Of a stretch of DNA of 64,000 nucleotides, positions 18,701-26,228 are shown piece by piece (position 1 is the first letter of the stretch; each line of letters begins with the position of its first letter). The DNA comes from Rhizobium sp. CF122 (GTDB taxonomy: Bacteria > Pseudomonadota > Alphaproteobacteria > Rhizobiales > Rhizobiaceae), in the NCBI RefSeq assembly GCF_000282035.1, contig NZ_AKKA01000073.1, forward strand, positions 62,001-126,000, in the 5' to 3' direction. A program made the position numbers and the translations under genes. Below the pieces are notes generated by a model. That model saw only the letters and a list, made by a program, of their open reading frames with translations, was not told where the DNA came from and ran no database searches.

Positions 18701-19259
18701 CATCCGTGTGGCGTGTGCCGAACATGATCGCGAAGCAGGCGAGTACGAGCGTTACGAGCAGCGGCAGGTCAAGAAAATAGAGATTGCCGCTGCCGATGCC
18801 GTAATCCGACGGGTTGAGCATCGCCGTTACCGTACTCGATACCGATTTAAGCTGCAGCGCGATGTAGGGAATGGCGCCGACGAGCGAAATCAGTGCCACG
18901 ATGGTCGCGACGGTCGGGTTCTTGCCATAGCGCGCGGAAATGAAGTCGGCGACCGATGTCAGCTTCTCGGCCTTGGCAAGCTCGATGATCCGTCGCAGCA
19001 GCGGCATGCCGAGCGTGAAGACGAGGATTGGCCCGATATAAATGCCAAGGAATTCTAGTCCGCGCTGCGATGCCAACCCGACGCCGCCGAAATAGGTCCA
19101 GGACGTGCAGTAGATCGCAAGACTGAATGCATAGACGACCGGTCGCCCGCCTGGTGGCGTGCCGAACATCCGGCGCCTGCGATCGCCATGGCTCGCCACT
19201 GCAAAGAGCAACAGCAGATAGCCGAAAGCAGATGCGACTATGACCCAGCCTGGCAGCAT
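15756..19259 (-). CDS. Hybrid sensor histidine kinase with SLC5 transporter-like N-terminus
   Basis: 1167 residues. The first 500 or so form about 13 membrane helices of the sodium:solute symporter (SLC5) fold, beginning VIVASAFGYLLLLFAVA. Then follow a PAS domain near 665-760 (LSQMDQGIAVFDSSNNLTIWN), a coiled coil, HisKA with His811 (AAAGHDILQPLNAARL), HATPase_c (NLVSNAIKYT; DSGIGIPPSKF; GLGLGLSIV), and a C-terminal receiver with Asp1094 (VIIADYHLGDG). The layout is related to CbrA-type and PA3271-type sensors, where the carrier-like part is thought to sense or move a nutrient. GGAGG precedes ATG 19259. No separate output regulator adjoins; phosphotransfer partners are unknown. Confidence 0.9.
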   Translation of the reverse strand: MLPGWVIVASAFGYLLLLFAVASHGDRRRRMFGTPPGGRPVVYAFSLAIYCTSWTYFGGVGLASQRGLEFLGIYIGPILVFTLGMPLLRRIIELAKAEKLTSVADFISARYGKNPTVATIVALISLVGAIPYIALQLKSVSSTVTAMLNPSDYGIGSGNLYFLDLPLLVTLVLACFAIMFGTRHTDATEHQDGLILAIAMESVVKLFAFLTAGVCVIWFLFDGPSDLWEKAAENQLVLAALHYQTPISRWVTLILLSAFAIIMLPRQFHVTVVENRTARELRLAGLLFPLYLVAINLFVLPVAIGGLLTFGGNGNADLYMLSLPLAGQMPVVSLITFIGGFSAATAMVIVASVALSIMVSNDIIMPIFLHRKLTDRTGQRNDFAKTLLNVRRSAIFAVLLLGYAYYRSTDSTTGLASIGLLSFAAIAQMAPALFGGLVWRRANARGAILGLTSGFVIWVYLLFLPSLGGPDYSGVASAVLGFIFPGTTIFTGNAADPLVNATVMSLLVNTAFFVIGSVTRNARPLERIQAGIFVKRQSRTQFATRGWKTRISVGDLKATVSRYLGEERMKRSFQTYQQNSGRDLEDDQPADMALIHFTEQLLGSAIGSSSARLVLSLILQKVEDASADTAWLLDQASEALQYNQDMLQTALSQMDQGIAVFDSSNNLTIWNRRFRQLLDLPENAGQVGFPLADIVAILSQRGDVPAGEVNQTVRHFLTLDKPFALVLGGGERIIEVRSNAMPDKGIVATFTDISQRVAADRALKQANETLEQRVAERTAELTRVNHELGEARAAADEASLGKTRFFAAAGHDILQPLNAARLYSSALVERMGQSESSAIVRNIDSALESVETILGAVLDISRLDTGAMRPRLASVPLSDLLERIQTDFAPIAREKKLKLVVMPTSLRVRSDPNLLRRLVQNLVSNAIKYTIDGKVLVGARRRGSQVVIQVMDSGIGIPPSKFRTVFKEFARLDEGAKTASGLGLGLSIVDRIARVLNHPVELQSTHGKGTDFRIVMPRDASRLAERVGAAQPMEHSAQSLKGLKVLCVDNEPHILEGMQLLISGWGCEVRCLDSLRAVRALDTRQAPPDVIIADYHLGDGTGISAIVTLRERFTAFIPALIVTADRTPEVRAEAERHGIGIQHKPVRPAALRAYITQISAQKRTAAE

Positions 19260-19472
19260 TGAACCTCCACCAGCGCATCGGCGCCGGTCTCCTGAAGTTC
19301 CAAGATTAGGGTAATTTCAAAGCTTTGAACATCGGGTGGGCCCTAGGCCTTAAGTCAAAGACCGCTGAGGGCGGTGATAAATTGTAATTGGCAATTGAAT
19401 AATTGCATCGAAGATGTAGCTAATGAAAACAATGACCTGTCAGTGCGACTGCATCAGAGGGAGACGGATCGA

Positions 19473-19913
19473 ATGCTCAATGAGTTCAAAGCATTTATCG
19501 CCCGCGGCAATGTCATGGACCTTGCTGTCGGCGTTATCATCGGCGGTGCCTTTGGCGGCATCGTCAAGTCGCTGGTGGACGATGTCATCATGCCGATCGT
19601 CGGTGCCGTGTTTGGTGGGTTCGACTTCTCGAACTACTTCATCGGCCTGTCTTCCAATGTGAACGCACAGACCCTGGGCGCCGCGCGCCAGCAGGGTGCG
19701 GTTCTGGCCTATGGCAGCTTCATCACGGTGCTGATCAACTTTCTCATCCTTGCATGGATCATCTTCCTGATGGTCAAGGGCGTGAATACGCTGCAGAAGC
19801 AGGTGGACAAGCAGCTGAAGATCAAGGAGGCCAACGAAGAGGCGGCCGCACCGCCGGCCGATGTGGCGCTGCTGACGGAAATCCGCGACCTGCTGGCCAA
19901 GCGTCCCGCGTGA
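19473..19913 (+). CDS. mscL: Large-conductance mechanosensitive channel MscL
   Basis: 146 residues with the canonical N-terminus [27 protein letters not shown] (amphipathic helix, then the glycine-rich pore helix TM1), a periplasmic loop, TM2 ([22 protein letters not shown]) and a basic cytoplasmic helix. It opens under membrane tension to release solutes on hypo-osmotic shock. An upstream in-frame extension of 33 codons was rejected because MscL proteins begin at this methionine and GAGGGAGAC lies just before ATG 19473. Confidence 0.96.
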   Translation: MLNEFKAFIARGNVMDLAVGVIIGGAFGGIVKSLVDDVIMPIVGAVFGGFDFSNYFIGLSSNVNAQTLGAARQQGAVLAYGSFITVLINFLILAWIIFLMVKGVNTLQKQVDKQLKIKEANEEAAAPPADVALLTEIRDLLAKRPA

Positions 19914-19921
19914 GTTTAAGA

Positions 19922-19950
19922 ATTGGTCCTGCCGTTGCGGCGGGACCAAT
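19922..19950 (+). terminator. Strong hairpin downstream of mscL
   Basis: A stem of 13 pairs, ATTGGTCCTGCCG with CGGCGGGACCAAT (one G-T pair) and a 3-base loop, lies 9 bases after the mscL stop. The following sequence is not T-rich. Confidence 0.6.
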
Positions 19951-20035
19951 CATCACGAAAATCGATACCGCATCACCGATTGTCATGGGATTTGCCGCCG
20001 CGTTTGCTTTATGTAGGCGAAAACCGGAGTGATGC

Positions 20036-21202
20036 ATGTCGATTGTCAGCAGCCTTAGCCCGCGTGCCGTTCTGGCGCCCGAAAGTGGAATCGTCGAAGT
20101 CGTCAATTATGCCCGTGGCCGCGATGGCCTTCTGCCGCTTTGGGTCGGCGAGGGAGATCTCTCGACGCCTGATTTCATCAACAAGGCGGCGATTGACGCG
20201 CTGTCAGGCGGTGAGACCTTCTACACCTATCAGCGCGGCATTCCGGAGCTGCGCCAGGCGCTGTCGGACTACTACGCCAGGCATTTCGACATCACCCTGC
20301 CTGTAGAGCATTTCTACGTCACCGGTTCCGGCATGCAGGCGATCCAGATTGCCGTGCAGGCTATGACGTCGCCTGGGGACGAACTCGTTTACCTGACGCC
20401 CGCCTGGCCGAACATTGCGGCCGCCTTGGAAATTGCCGGCGCCCGTTCGGTCGGCGTCCAACTGACTTTCGAGGGCGGCAGGTGGGCGGTCGATCTCGAC
20501 CGTATCGCGGCTGCAATCACGCCGAAGACGAAGGGGCTGTTTATCAACACGCCGTCCAATCCGACTGGCTGGACCGCAACCAGGGACGACCTCGTGGCCA
20601 TCCTGGCGCTGGCGCGCAAGCATGATCTCTGGATCATGGCCGACGAGATTTATGCGCGCTATTACTTTGCCGGCGGCCGCGCACCGTCCTTCCTCGATGT
20701 CATGGAGCCGGACGACAAGGTGATGTTCGTCAACTCCTTCTCGAAGAACTGGTCGATGACCGGCTGGCGTGTCGGCTGGATCGTTGCCCCGCCGCAAACC
20801 GGCCAGGTTCTCGAAAACCTCATCCAGTATTCGACCTCCGGCGTGGCGCAGTTCATGCAGCGAGGGGCGGTTGCCGCCCTGAACGATGGCGACGCATTCG
20901 TGCGGTCCAACATCGACAAGGCCAAGCGCTCCCGCGACATCCTTTGCGACGCGCTGATTGCCACGAACCGTGTCGAGACGCTGAAGCCGGACGGCGCGCT
21001 CTATGCATTTCTGAAGGTCGACGGGGTGAAAGACAGCCGCAAGGCAGCCATCGACATCGTCGACAAAACCGGCGTCGGATTGGCACCGGGAACGGCCTTC
21101 GGGCCGGGCGGCGAGCTCTTCCTGCGCGCCTGCTTCCTGCGCGATCCGGCGCAGATCCAGATGGCGGCCGACAGACTGTGCGATTACATCCTGAAGCTTT
21201 GA
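20036..21202 (+). CDS. Class I/II pyridoxal-phosphate aminotransferase
   Basis: 388 residues of fold-type I aspartate-aminotransferase family. Signatures include LWVGEGDLSTPDFI, YTYQRGIPELRQALSDYY, the NTPSNPTGW asparagine motif, the DEIYARYYF PLP-aspartate segment, and Lys237 in NSFSKNWSMTGWRVGW. The WS-MTGWR form is typical of the broad-range aspartate/aromatic-type group. The amino donor cannot be deduced. The gene stands alone between the mscL hairpin and a good terminator at 21258. Confidence 0.9.
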   Translation: MSIVSSLSPRAVLAPESGIVEVVNYARGRDGLLPLWVGEGDLSTPDFINKAAIDALSGGETFYTYQRGIPELRQALSDYYARHFDITLPVEHFYVTGSGMQAIQIAVQAMTSPGDELVYLTPAWPNIAAALEIAGARSVGVQLTFEGGRWAVDLDRIAAAITPKTKGLFINTPSNPTGWTATRDDLVAILALARKHDLWIMADEIYARYYFAGGRAPSFLDVMEPDDKVMFVNSFSKNWSMTGWRVGWIVAPPQTGQVLENLIQYSTSGVAQFMQRGAVAALNDGDAFVRSNIDKAKRSRDILCDALIATNRVETLKPDGALYAFLKVDGVKDSRKAAIDIVDKTGVGLAPGTAFGPGGELFLRACFLRDPAQIQMAADRLCDYILKL

Positions 21203-21257
21203 TAGAATCTGCGGCTGGGTTGCCCGCGCCTACGCGGCAGCTCATGAGCCGCGGGCG

Positions 21258-21274
21258 GCCTCGTTTTACGAGGC
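21258..21274. terminator. Bidirectional intrinsic terminator-like hairpin
   Basis: GCCTCGT and ACGAGGC form a 7-bp stem with a TTT loop; TTTGTC follows on the plus strand. It lies after the aminotransferase and overlaps the stop codon of the convergent channel gene. Confidence 0.6.
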
Positions 21275-21610
21275 TTTGTCGCGGCCTGCCGCGTTAAGCG
21301 CCTGCACGCTGGCAGCGGCGACCAAGCCGGTCAGGACGATGCCGGAAAGTCCGATCAGTAGGGCGAGCATCCGCGCTACGGTATGCTTGGGTGCAAGGTC
21401 GCCGTAGCCGATCGTGAGACCCGTGATGAAGGTGAAGTAAAAGGTTTCGCCGATCCGCCAACCCTCGATCTGTCCGATGACAATGCCGGATCCGACCATG
21501 ATGACAAGGATTCCGGAGAAGATAGGCCAGAGTATGGAAACCTGCTGGAATAGCGTGGCAAAGAACAGTCGTCTCATTCGTTTTGCTTGGGACCTGGAGC
21601 TTACCGCCAT
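21266..21610 (-). CDS. Potassium-channel-like two-helix ion channel protein
   Basis: About 114 residues with two membrane helices flanking a pore loop whose selectivity filter reads TIGYGD (FTFITGLTIGYGDLAPKH), the Ion_trans_2 / KcsA-type module. There is no cytosolic regulatory domain, so it is a minimal channel, expected to form tetramers. The start is uncertain. ATG 21610 has GGAAGG at the best spacing and overlaps the end of the upstream gene by 10 bases, suggesting translational coupling; starts at 21616 and 21577 are also in frame. It forms a cluster with an unknown protein and a Ca2+/H+ antiporter. Confidence 0.82.
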   Translation of the reverse strand: MAVSSRSQAKRMRRLFFATLFQQVSILWPIFSGILVIMVGSGIVIGQIEGWRIGETFYFTFITGLTIGYGDLAPKHTVARMLALLIGLSGIVLTGLVAAASVQALNAAGRDKAS

Positions 21611-21954
21611 GGCCATTTGCCTTCCGAGTCGTGCGATATGCTTGCCGTGCCTGCAAGCAAGTACGTCCAGCTGCACAGGGCTGCGTTATGGAAAGCGTGC
21701 CCGAGAAGGTTTTCAGTCACCAGGACCCCCGTCGCGGCAACGGACCGCCCCTGCCAAATCTCAAGCTCCTGCGGCGACGATTCCCATAGCCGTATCTGCG
21801 AAACGCCGTCCCAAAGCGAGCGGCCCTGGTTTTGCAGCACGCGGAGATCTCGCAGGAGTGTCCTGTCGGTGAGCCGGGTTACCGCGTCGACATCGTTCGC
21901 CGCTTCGAAGGCGACGATACCGCGCTCCGAGATTTCGGCCACATAAACGGTCAT
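21601..21954 (-). CDS. Conserved hypothetical protein in ion-transport cluster
   Basis: 117 residues, no recognised family. It begins MTVYVAEISERGIVAFEAANDVDAVTRL, reads as a soluble alpha/beta protein in its first two thirds (VLQNQGRSLWDGVSQIRLWES), and has no signal or membrane segment. AAAGGACC precedes ATG 21954; a further 11 codons upstream are open but lack a ribosome site. It lies between a Ca2+/H+ antiporter gene (111 bases upstream) and the channel gene it overlaps, so a role linked to ion or membrane-stress control is a contextual guess. Confidence 0.65.
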   Translation of the reverse strand: MTVYVAEISERGIVAFEAANDVDAVTRLTDRTLLRDLRVLQNQGRSLWDGVSQIRLWESSPQELEIWQGRSVAATGVLVTENLLGHAFHNAALCSWTYLLAGTASISHDSEGKWPWR

Positions 21955-22065
21955 TTTCGGTCCTTTCGCGAGACTATCGGACGGCATGCGAAGACGGGCA
22001 GTGAACGACGACGCGCTCGTAAACCCGCTTGCTGAGGTGATTGCCGCTTTCGGAAGGCAGTGGCA

Positions 22066-23208
22066 TCACGACGGATTCGTGGGAGGCAAGACAAACAACG
22101 TGAACGCGAAAATTGCATAAAGCGCCAGAGCCATGACGCCGGCATACCAGGCTCCACGGCCGCCATTGGACAAGAGGGTGGCGGCCAAGGTGGCGACGAT
22201 CATCATCGTTACTGCGCCCCGCCAAAACTGCAAAGTCATGGGTTCCGGACCGATGAAATAGCTGACGAGCACCAATATCGGCGCGACAAACAAGGCAATT
22301 TGGGCCGCGCTGCCCAGCGCAATGCCGACACTGAGGTCCAGGCGATTTGCACGGGCAGCCGAAAACGCGGTGGTCATCTCGGCGGCTGCACCTACCAAGG
22401 CTACGACAATGAAACCTACAAATGCCGGCGTCATCCCGAGGTGCTCGGCGGCGGCCTGAACTGAACCGACGAATATCTCGCTGACCAGCGCAACTAGCAG
22501 CGTCACGATAACCAATAGCACGATGCTCAGGCCAAGCGGCCAGGGTTTTTCGTCTTCGCCCGCGTGGCTCACGCTTGCGAAAAGCTCGCGGTGTGTCCGC
22601 AACGAAAACAACATACCCAGCGCATAGACGGCAATGAGAAGGATTGCCAATCCAAGGCTCAGCTTTTGGGATACGTCGAGTGCGGGAGGCTGGTCCACCT
22701 CGCTGATCAGCGATGGGACCAGGATCGCAATCGTCGCAAGGAACAGGAGGCAGGCCTGAAAGCGGGCGTTGACCCTATTGAATTCCTGAACATGATGCTT
22801 GAGCCCCCCGAGTAGGAAGGCACCTCCCAGCATGAACAGGGTATTGGTGACGATCGCTCCGGCGAGCGACGCCTTGACCAACAGATATTGACCGGCCTGC
22901 AAGGCCGCGAGCGAGATCACCAGTTCGGTCAGGTTCCCGAGAGTAGCATTGAGTAAGCCGCCGACTGCGTCTCCGGTCCTGGCCGCAACCGCTTCGGTTG
23001 CGCGGCTCAGGAGTGCGGCCAAAGGTACGATCGCGACGACCGAAGCAAGGAACAACAGGGTGTGGCGATCGGGAAAAATCCGTTCCAGAAGAATGACGAC
23101 AGGCACGAAAACGATCAGCCCGAGAACCGGTGCATGATGGATTTCGTCGATGATGGCCCGTCCCACCGAAGACGGCGCGATGGAAGGTCTTTCCCCAAGA
23201 GTGCCCAT
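22066..23208 (-). CDS. Calcium/proton antiporter, CaCA (ChaA/Cax) family
   Basis: 380 residues with about 11 membrane helices. The two inverted alpha repeats of the cation antiporter fold are clear: GNLTELVISLAALQAG in the first half and GAAAEMTTAFSAARANRLDLSVGIALGSAAQIALF in the second. Both glutamates needed for cation binding are present, in GNLTE and AAAEM. It exports Ca2+ (or Na+/K+) in exchange for protons at the inner membrane. It heads a minus-strand cluster with an unknown protein and a K+-channel-like protein. Confidence 0.9.
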   Translation of the reverse strand: MGTLGERPSIAPSSVGRAIIDEIHHAPVLGLIVFVPVVILLERIFPDRHTLLFLASVVAIVPLAALLSRATEAVAARTGDAVGGLLNATLGNLTELVISLAALQAGQYLLVKASLAGAIVTNTLFMLGGAFLLGGLKHHVQEFNRVNARFQACLLFLATIAILVPSLISEVDQPPALDVSQKLSLGLAILLIAVYALGMLFSLRTHRELFASVSHAGEDEKPWPLGLSIVLLVIVTLLVALVSEIFVGSVQAAAEHLGMTPAFVGFIVVALVGAAAEMTTAFSAARANRLDLSVGIALGSAAQIALFVAPILVLVSYFIGPEPMTLQFWRGAVTMMIVATLAATLLSNGGRGAWYAGVMALALYAIFAFTLFVLPPTNPS

Positions 23209-23488
23209 GTCTTTTCTCCGGAATCGGAGCGACGACCTGTGACGAAGGCTACCACCTTTTATAATTGTTGTCGCGGCAGTCCTGAACTTGCTGGTGCACG
23301 CTAATTCAGCTTTACGACGTCATCCGGCTTCGGGATTGTCAGATCAGTTTTGTCGAGCCAGTTGAGGTGCAGGTCTCTCAACCCGTATCCGCCGGCTCGC
23401 AGCGCGGGTCCGCCGCCCCGTCCGAGGCCAAGAACGAGACCAGTATCTTGGGGCGACGCGATTTCCTAGGGAAGAAGGTGCCATTCGC
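23209..23488. other. Intergenic region, no supported gene
   Basis: The region separates the antiporter promoter from the small membrane protein. Open frames on the minus strand here have shadow-like composition (many Arg, Pro, Ser) and no ribosome site. I see no repeat or RNA. Confidence 0.5.
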
Positions 23489-23803
23489 GTGTTGGGGTTC
23501 GTCTCCTTGCTCGGGCCTCCGAACCACGGTCGGATCATAGACGTGCCGGCTATACAGCTTGGGCATGTTTGGTGTAGCAATTCCCTTAGGGGTTTAGCTC
23601 GGGGGTGGGTCTTGGTCAGGAAGATAATTTCCCTCGTTCTGGGAACGGTTCTCGTAATCTCAGGGGTCTACGGCCTCCTGTACCTGCTGTTCTTCACCGT
23701 CAATCCCGTCAGAATCCTGTATTTCCTGATTCCCGGTGGATTGCTCGCCATTGGGATAGTGATCCTGTGGGAAGACCTTGCGGAATTGCTTCGACGGCGC
23801 TGA
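23489..23803 (+). CDS. Small membrane protein with two transmembrane helices
   Basis: The reliable part is the last 64 residues: VRKIISLVLGTVLVISGVYG (helix 1), LLFFTVNPVRILYFLIPGG and LAIGIVILWEDLAELLRRR (helix 2 with basic tail). The family is unknown. The start is unclear: GTG 23489 has AAGGTG eight bases upstream, whereas TTG 23612 would give just the membrane part and removes a poorly convincing N-terminal stretch. I keep the longer form and flag 23612 as a serious alternative. Confidence 0.5.
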   Translation: MLGFVSLLGPPNHGRIIDVPAIQLGHVWCSNSLRGLARGWVLVRKIISLVLGTVLVISGVYGLLYLLFFTVNPVRILYFLIPGGLLAIGIVILWEDLAELLRRR

Positions 23804-23974
23804 AGCTCCCCGAAATGGCACATCGATAAAATTCTAGCGGATGTAGAAATCGGCCTCTAACCACGCCATCAAACTTACCGGCGCGGATGCCCCCGAGGGC
23901 GCATTCGATAGGAGATTCTGAAAGGAAAAACGGCGTCAGATGCACCCGCGTGTATGAAAACGGGGATGCAGGAC

Positions 23975-25009
23975 ATGGCAATTTTGGTCACGGGCGGCGC
24001 GGGCTACATCGGCAGCCACATGGTCTGGACATTGCTGGATGCAGGCGAGGACGTCGTCGTCCTGGACAATCTTTCGACCGGCTTTCGCTGGGCGGTCTCT
24101 CCGCGCGCGCGCTTCTATCTCGGCGATGTGTCCGATACCCAGGTGTTGAAGACAATCTTCATCGAGAACGACATCGAAGCCATCATCCATTTTGCCGGTT
24201 CGGCGATCGTGCCCGTATCCGTTGCCGATCCACTTGCCTATTATGACAATAACTCCGGCAAGACGCGGGCGCTGTTGAGCGCCGCGATCACCGCCGGCAT
24301 TCGCCATTTCGTCTTCTCCTCCACTGCCGCCGTCTACGGGCCGCAGAAGACATCCGAACCGGTGAAGGAAACCGCGCCTCTCAACCCGGAAAATCCCTAC
24401 GGTCAGTCCAAGCTGATGACGGAATTCATGCTGCGGGACGCCGCGGCAGCCTACGATTTCGATTACGTCGCGCTGCGCTACTTCAATGTCGCCGGCGCCG
24501 ATCCGCTCCGACGCAGCGGCCAATCCACGTCAGGAGCGACACACCTGATCAAGGTCGCTTGCGAGGCCGCGCTTGGCAAACGCGGCGGCGTTCATGTCTA
24601 CGGCATCGACTATCCGACCCATGACGGCACCGGCGTGCGCGACTACATCCATGTCAGCGATCTCACGGAGGCTCACCTGAGTGCGCTGCAGCATTTGCGC
24701 CGTGGCAGCGGCTCGCTGGTCGCCAATTGCGGCTACGGCACCGGCTATTCGGTGCTCGACGTCCTCAACATGGTCACGCGCCTGCACGGGCACTCCTTCA
24801 AGGTACAGATTGCGCCGAGACGCCCGGGCGATGCCGCAAGCGTCGTCGCGGACTCCGGCCTTGCCCAGCGCGTTCTGGACTGGAAGCCGAAGCACGATTC
24901 GCTGGAGACGATCGTTCAAAGCGCGCTCGACTGGGAACAGTTTCTGCTCAACCGCAACGCCGACGACCTCCAGAGTCTCCACCGGGCGCTCGCCGCCGCG
25001 TCGTTCTGA
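23975..25009 (+). CDS. galE: UDP-glucose 4-epimerase
   Basis: 344 residues of the extended SDR family: MAILVTGGAGYIGSHMVWTLL (NAD-binding), FAGSAIVPVSVADPLAYYDNN, the catalytic SSTAAVYG and YGQSKLMTE (Tyr-xxx-Lys), and DYIHVSDLTEAHL near the end. It interconverts UDP-glucose and UDP-galactose and supplies galactose for exopolysaccharide and LPS; rhizobial versions are called ExoB. In-frame ATGs at 23954 and 23966 are possible, but family alignment starts at 23975, with GGGGATGCAGGA before it. There is no galactose operon nearby. Confidence 0.93.
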   Translation: MAILVTGGAGYIGSHMVWTLLDAGEDVVVLDNLSTGFRWAVSPRARFYLGDVSDTQVLKTIFIENDIEAIIHFAGSAIVPVSVADPLAYYDNNSGKTRALLSAAITAGIRHFVFSSTAAVYGPQKTSEPVKETAPLNPENPYGQSKLMTEFMLRDAAAAYDFDYVALRYFNVAGADPLRRSGQSTSGATHLIKVACEAALGKRGGVHVYGIDYPTHDGTGVRDYIHVSDLTEAHLSALQHLRRGSGSLVANCGYGTGYSVLDVLNMVTRLHGHSFKVQIAPRRPGDAASVVADSGLAQRVLDWKPKHDSLETIVQSALDWEQFLLNRNADDLQSLHRALAAASF

Positions 25010-25155
25010 GACCCAAAGCAATCCTTGACCTCCGCCGGCGGCCATCGACTATGCCGCCGAGTGCGGTAAGGTGACGTCACGCAGCAATGCCGGTTCGCTC
25101 CAAGCGAGGTTCCGGATTGCGGCGAAGCGATGTCTGTGGCAGCGAGGAGGTCAGC

Positions 25156-26220
25156 ATGCGGGACGAGGTTCAGCACAGTGAGGTGATTGTCGAACGGCGC
25201 GCATCGGCCGGCATCATCCGCCTCAATCGGCCGCGTGCGCTAAACAGCCTTACACTCGACATGGTCCGCGCCTTTGCCGCTGCAATGGACGACTTCGCGG
25301 CGGACGCCAATATCGCCACCGTGATCGTATCGGGCGAAGGAGGGCGTGGCTTCTGCGCCGGTGGCGACATCCGCGCGCTGCACGAAAGCGGCAGCACGGG
25401 CGCCGATCTGGCCATGACCTTCTGGCGCGAAGAGTTTCGCCTGAACCACCGCATCGCGACCTTTCCGAAGCCCTATGTGGCGCTGATGGACGGCATCACC
25501 ATGGGCGGCGGCGTCGGTCTGTCATCGCATGGCCGCCACCGCGTCGTGACCGAACGAACCAAGCTTGCCATGCCGGAAACCGGGATCGGCTATTTTCCGG
25601 ATGTCGGGGCGACGTGGCTGCTGCCGCGCGCGCCGGGTGAGGCCGGCACCTGGATGGGGCTGACGGGACTGACCATCGACGCGGCTGATATCATCTATAC
25701 CGGTCTGGCCGACCACCACGTCGCCTCCTTCCGGCTGCCTGACATCGTCGATACGCTGGCAGAGCTGCCGCGAAACGTGGGGCCGCGCGATGTCGAGGCG
25801 GTGTTGAAGAACCTCTCTAGCGATCCGGGAACGAGCGCCGTCAAAAGCAACAGAGACCTTATCGAGCGCAGCTTTCATTTCGGCACCGTCGAGGAAATCA
25901 CCCATGCACTGCAAAAGGAGCCCGGCGACTTTGCAGCCGAAACGCTGCGGATCATCCAGACGCGCTCCCCGACCAGCCTGAAGCTTGCGCTTCGTCTCCT
26001 GCGCCAGGGCCGGCAAAGCAGGACCCTTGCCGAATGCCTGAACCGCGAACTCGGCGCCTGCCAGCAGATATTGAAAAGCCCGGATTTCTACGAGGGCATA
26101 CGCGCCGCCATTATCGACAAGGATCGTAATCCACACTGGACGCCGGCGACACCAGAGGCGGTCGATCAGGCCGCCATCGATGCCTTCTTCCGGCCTCCGG
26201 AGCCGCCGCTCGCTCTCTAA
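25156..26220 (+). CDS. 3-hydroxyisobutyryl-CoA hydrolase (enoyl-CoA hydratase/isomerase family)
   Basis: 354 residues, matching the HIBCH branch of the crotonase family. Signatures are GFCAGGDIRALHE, ALMDGITMGGGVGLSSHGRHRVVTE, and MPETGIGYFPDVGATWLLPR, plus the C-terminal region (QTRSPTSLKLALRLLRQG, FYEGIRAAIIDKD). It releases 3-hydroxyisobutyrate from its CoA ester in valine degradation. ATG 25156 has GAGGAGG upstream, better than the in-frame start 23 codons earlier. It converges on the helicase gene with 8 bases between stops. Confidence 0.9.
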   Translation: MRDEVQHSEVIVERRASAGIIRLNRPRALNSLTLDMVRAFAAAMDDFAADANIATVIVSGEGGRGFCAGGDIRALHESGSTGADLAMTFWREEFRLNHRIATFPKPYVALMDGITMGGGVGLSSHGRHRVVTERTKLAMPETGIGYFPDVGATWLLPRAPGEAGTWMGLTGLTIDAADIIYTGLADHHVASFRLPDIVDTLAELPRNVGPRDVEAVLKNLSSDPGTSAVKSNRDLIERSFHFGTVEEITHALQKEPGDFAAETLRIIQTRSPTSLKLALRLLRQGRQSRTLAECLNRELGACQQILKSPDFYEGIRAAIIDKDRNPHWTPATPEAVDQAAIDAFFRPPEPPLAL

Positions 26221-26228
26221 TACAAGCC

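Noticed and set aside
23344..23580. Minus-strand 78-codon frame upstream of the antiporter gene
   Set aside because: Arg/Ser/Pro-rich, no ribosome site, overlaps the small membrane protein frame.
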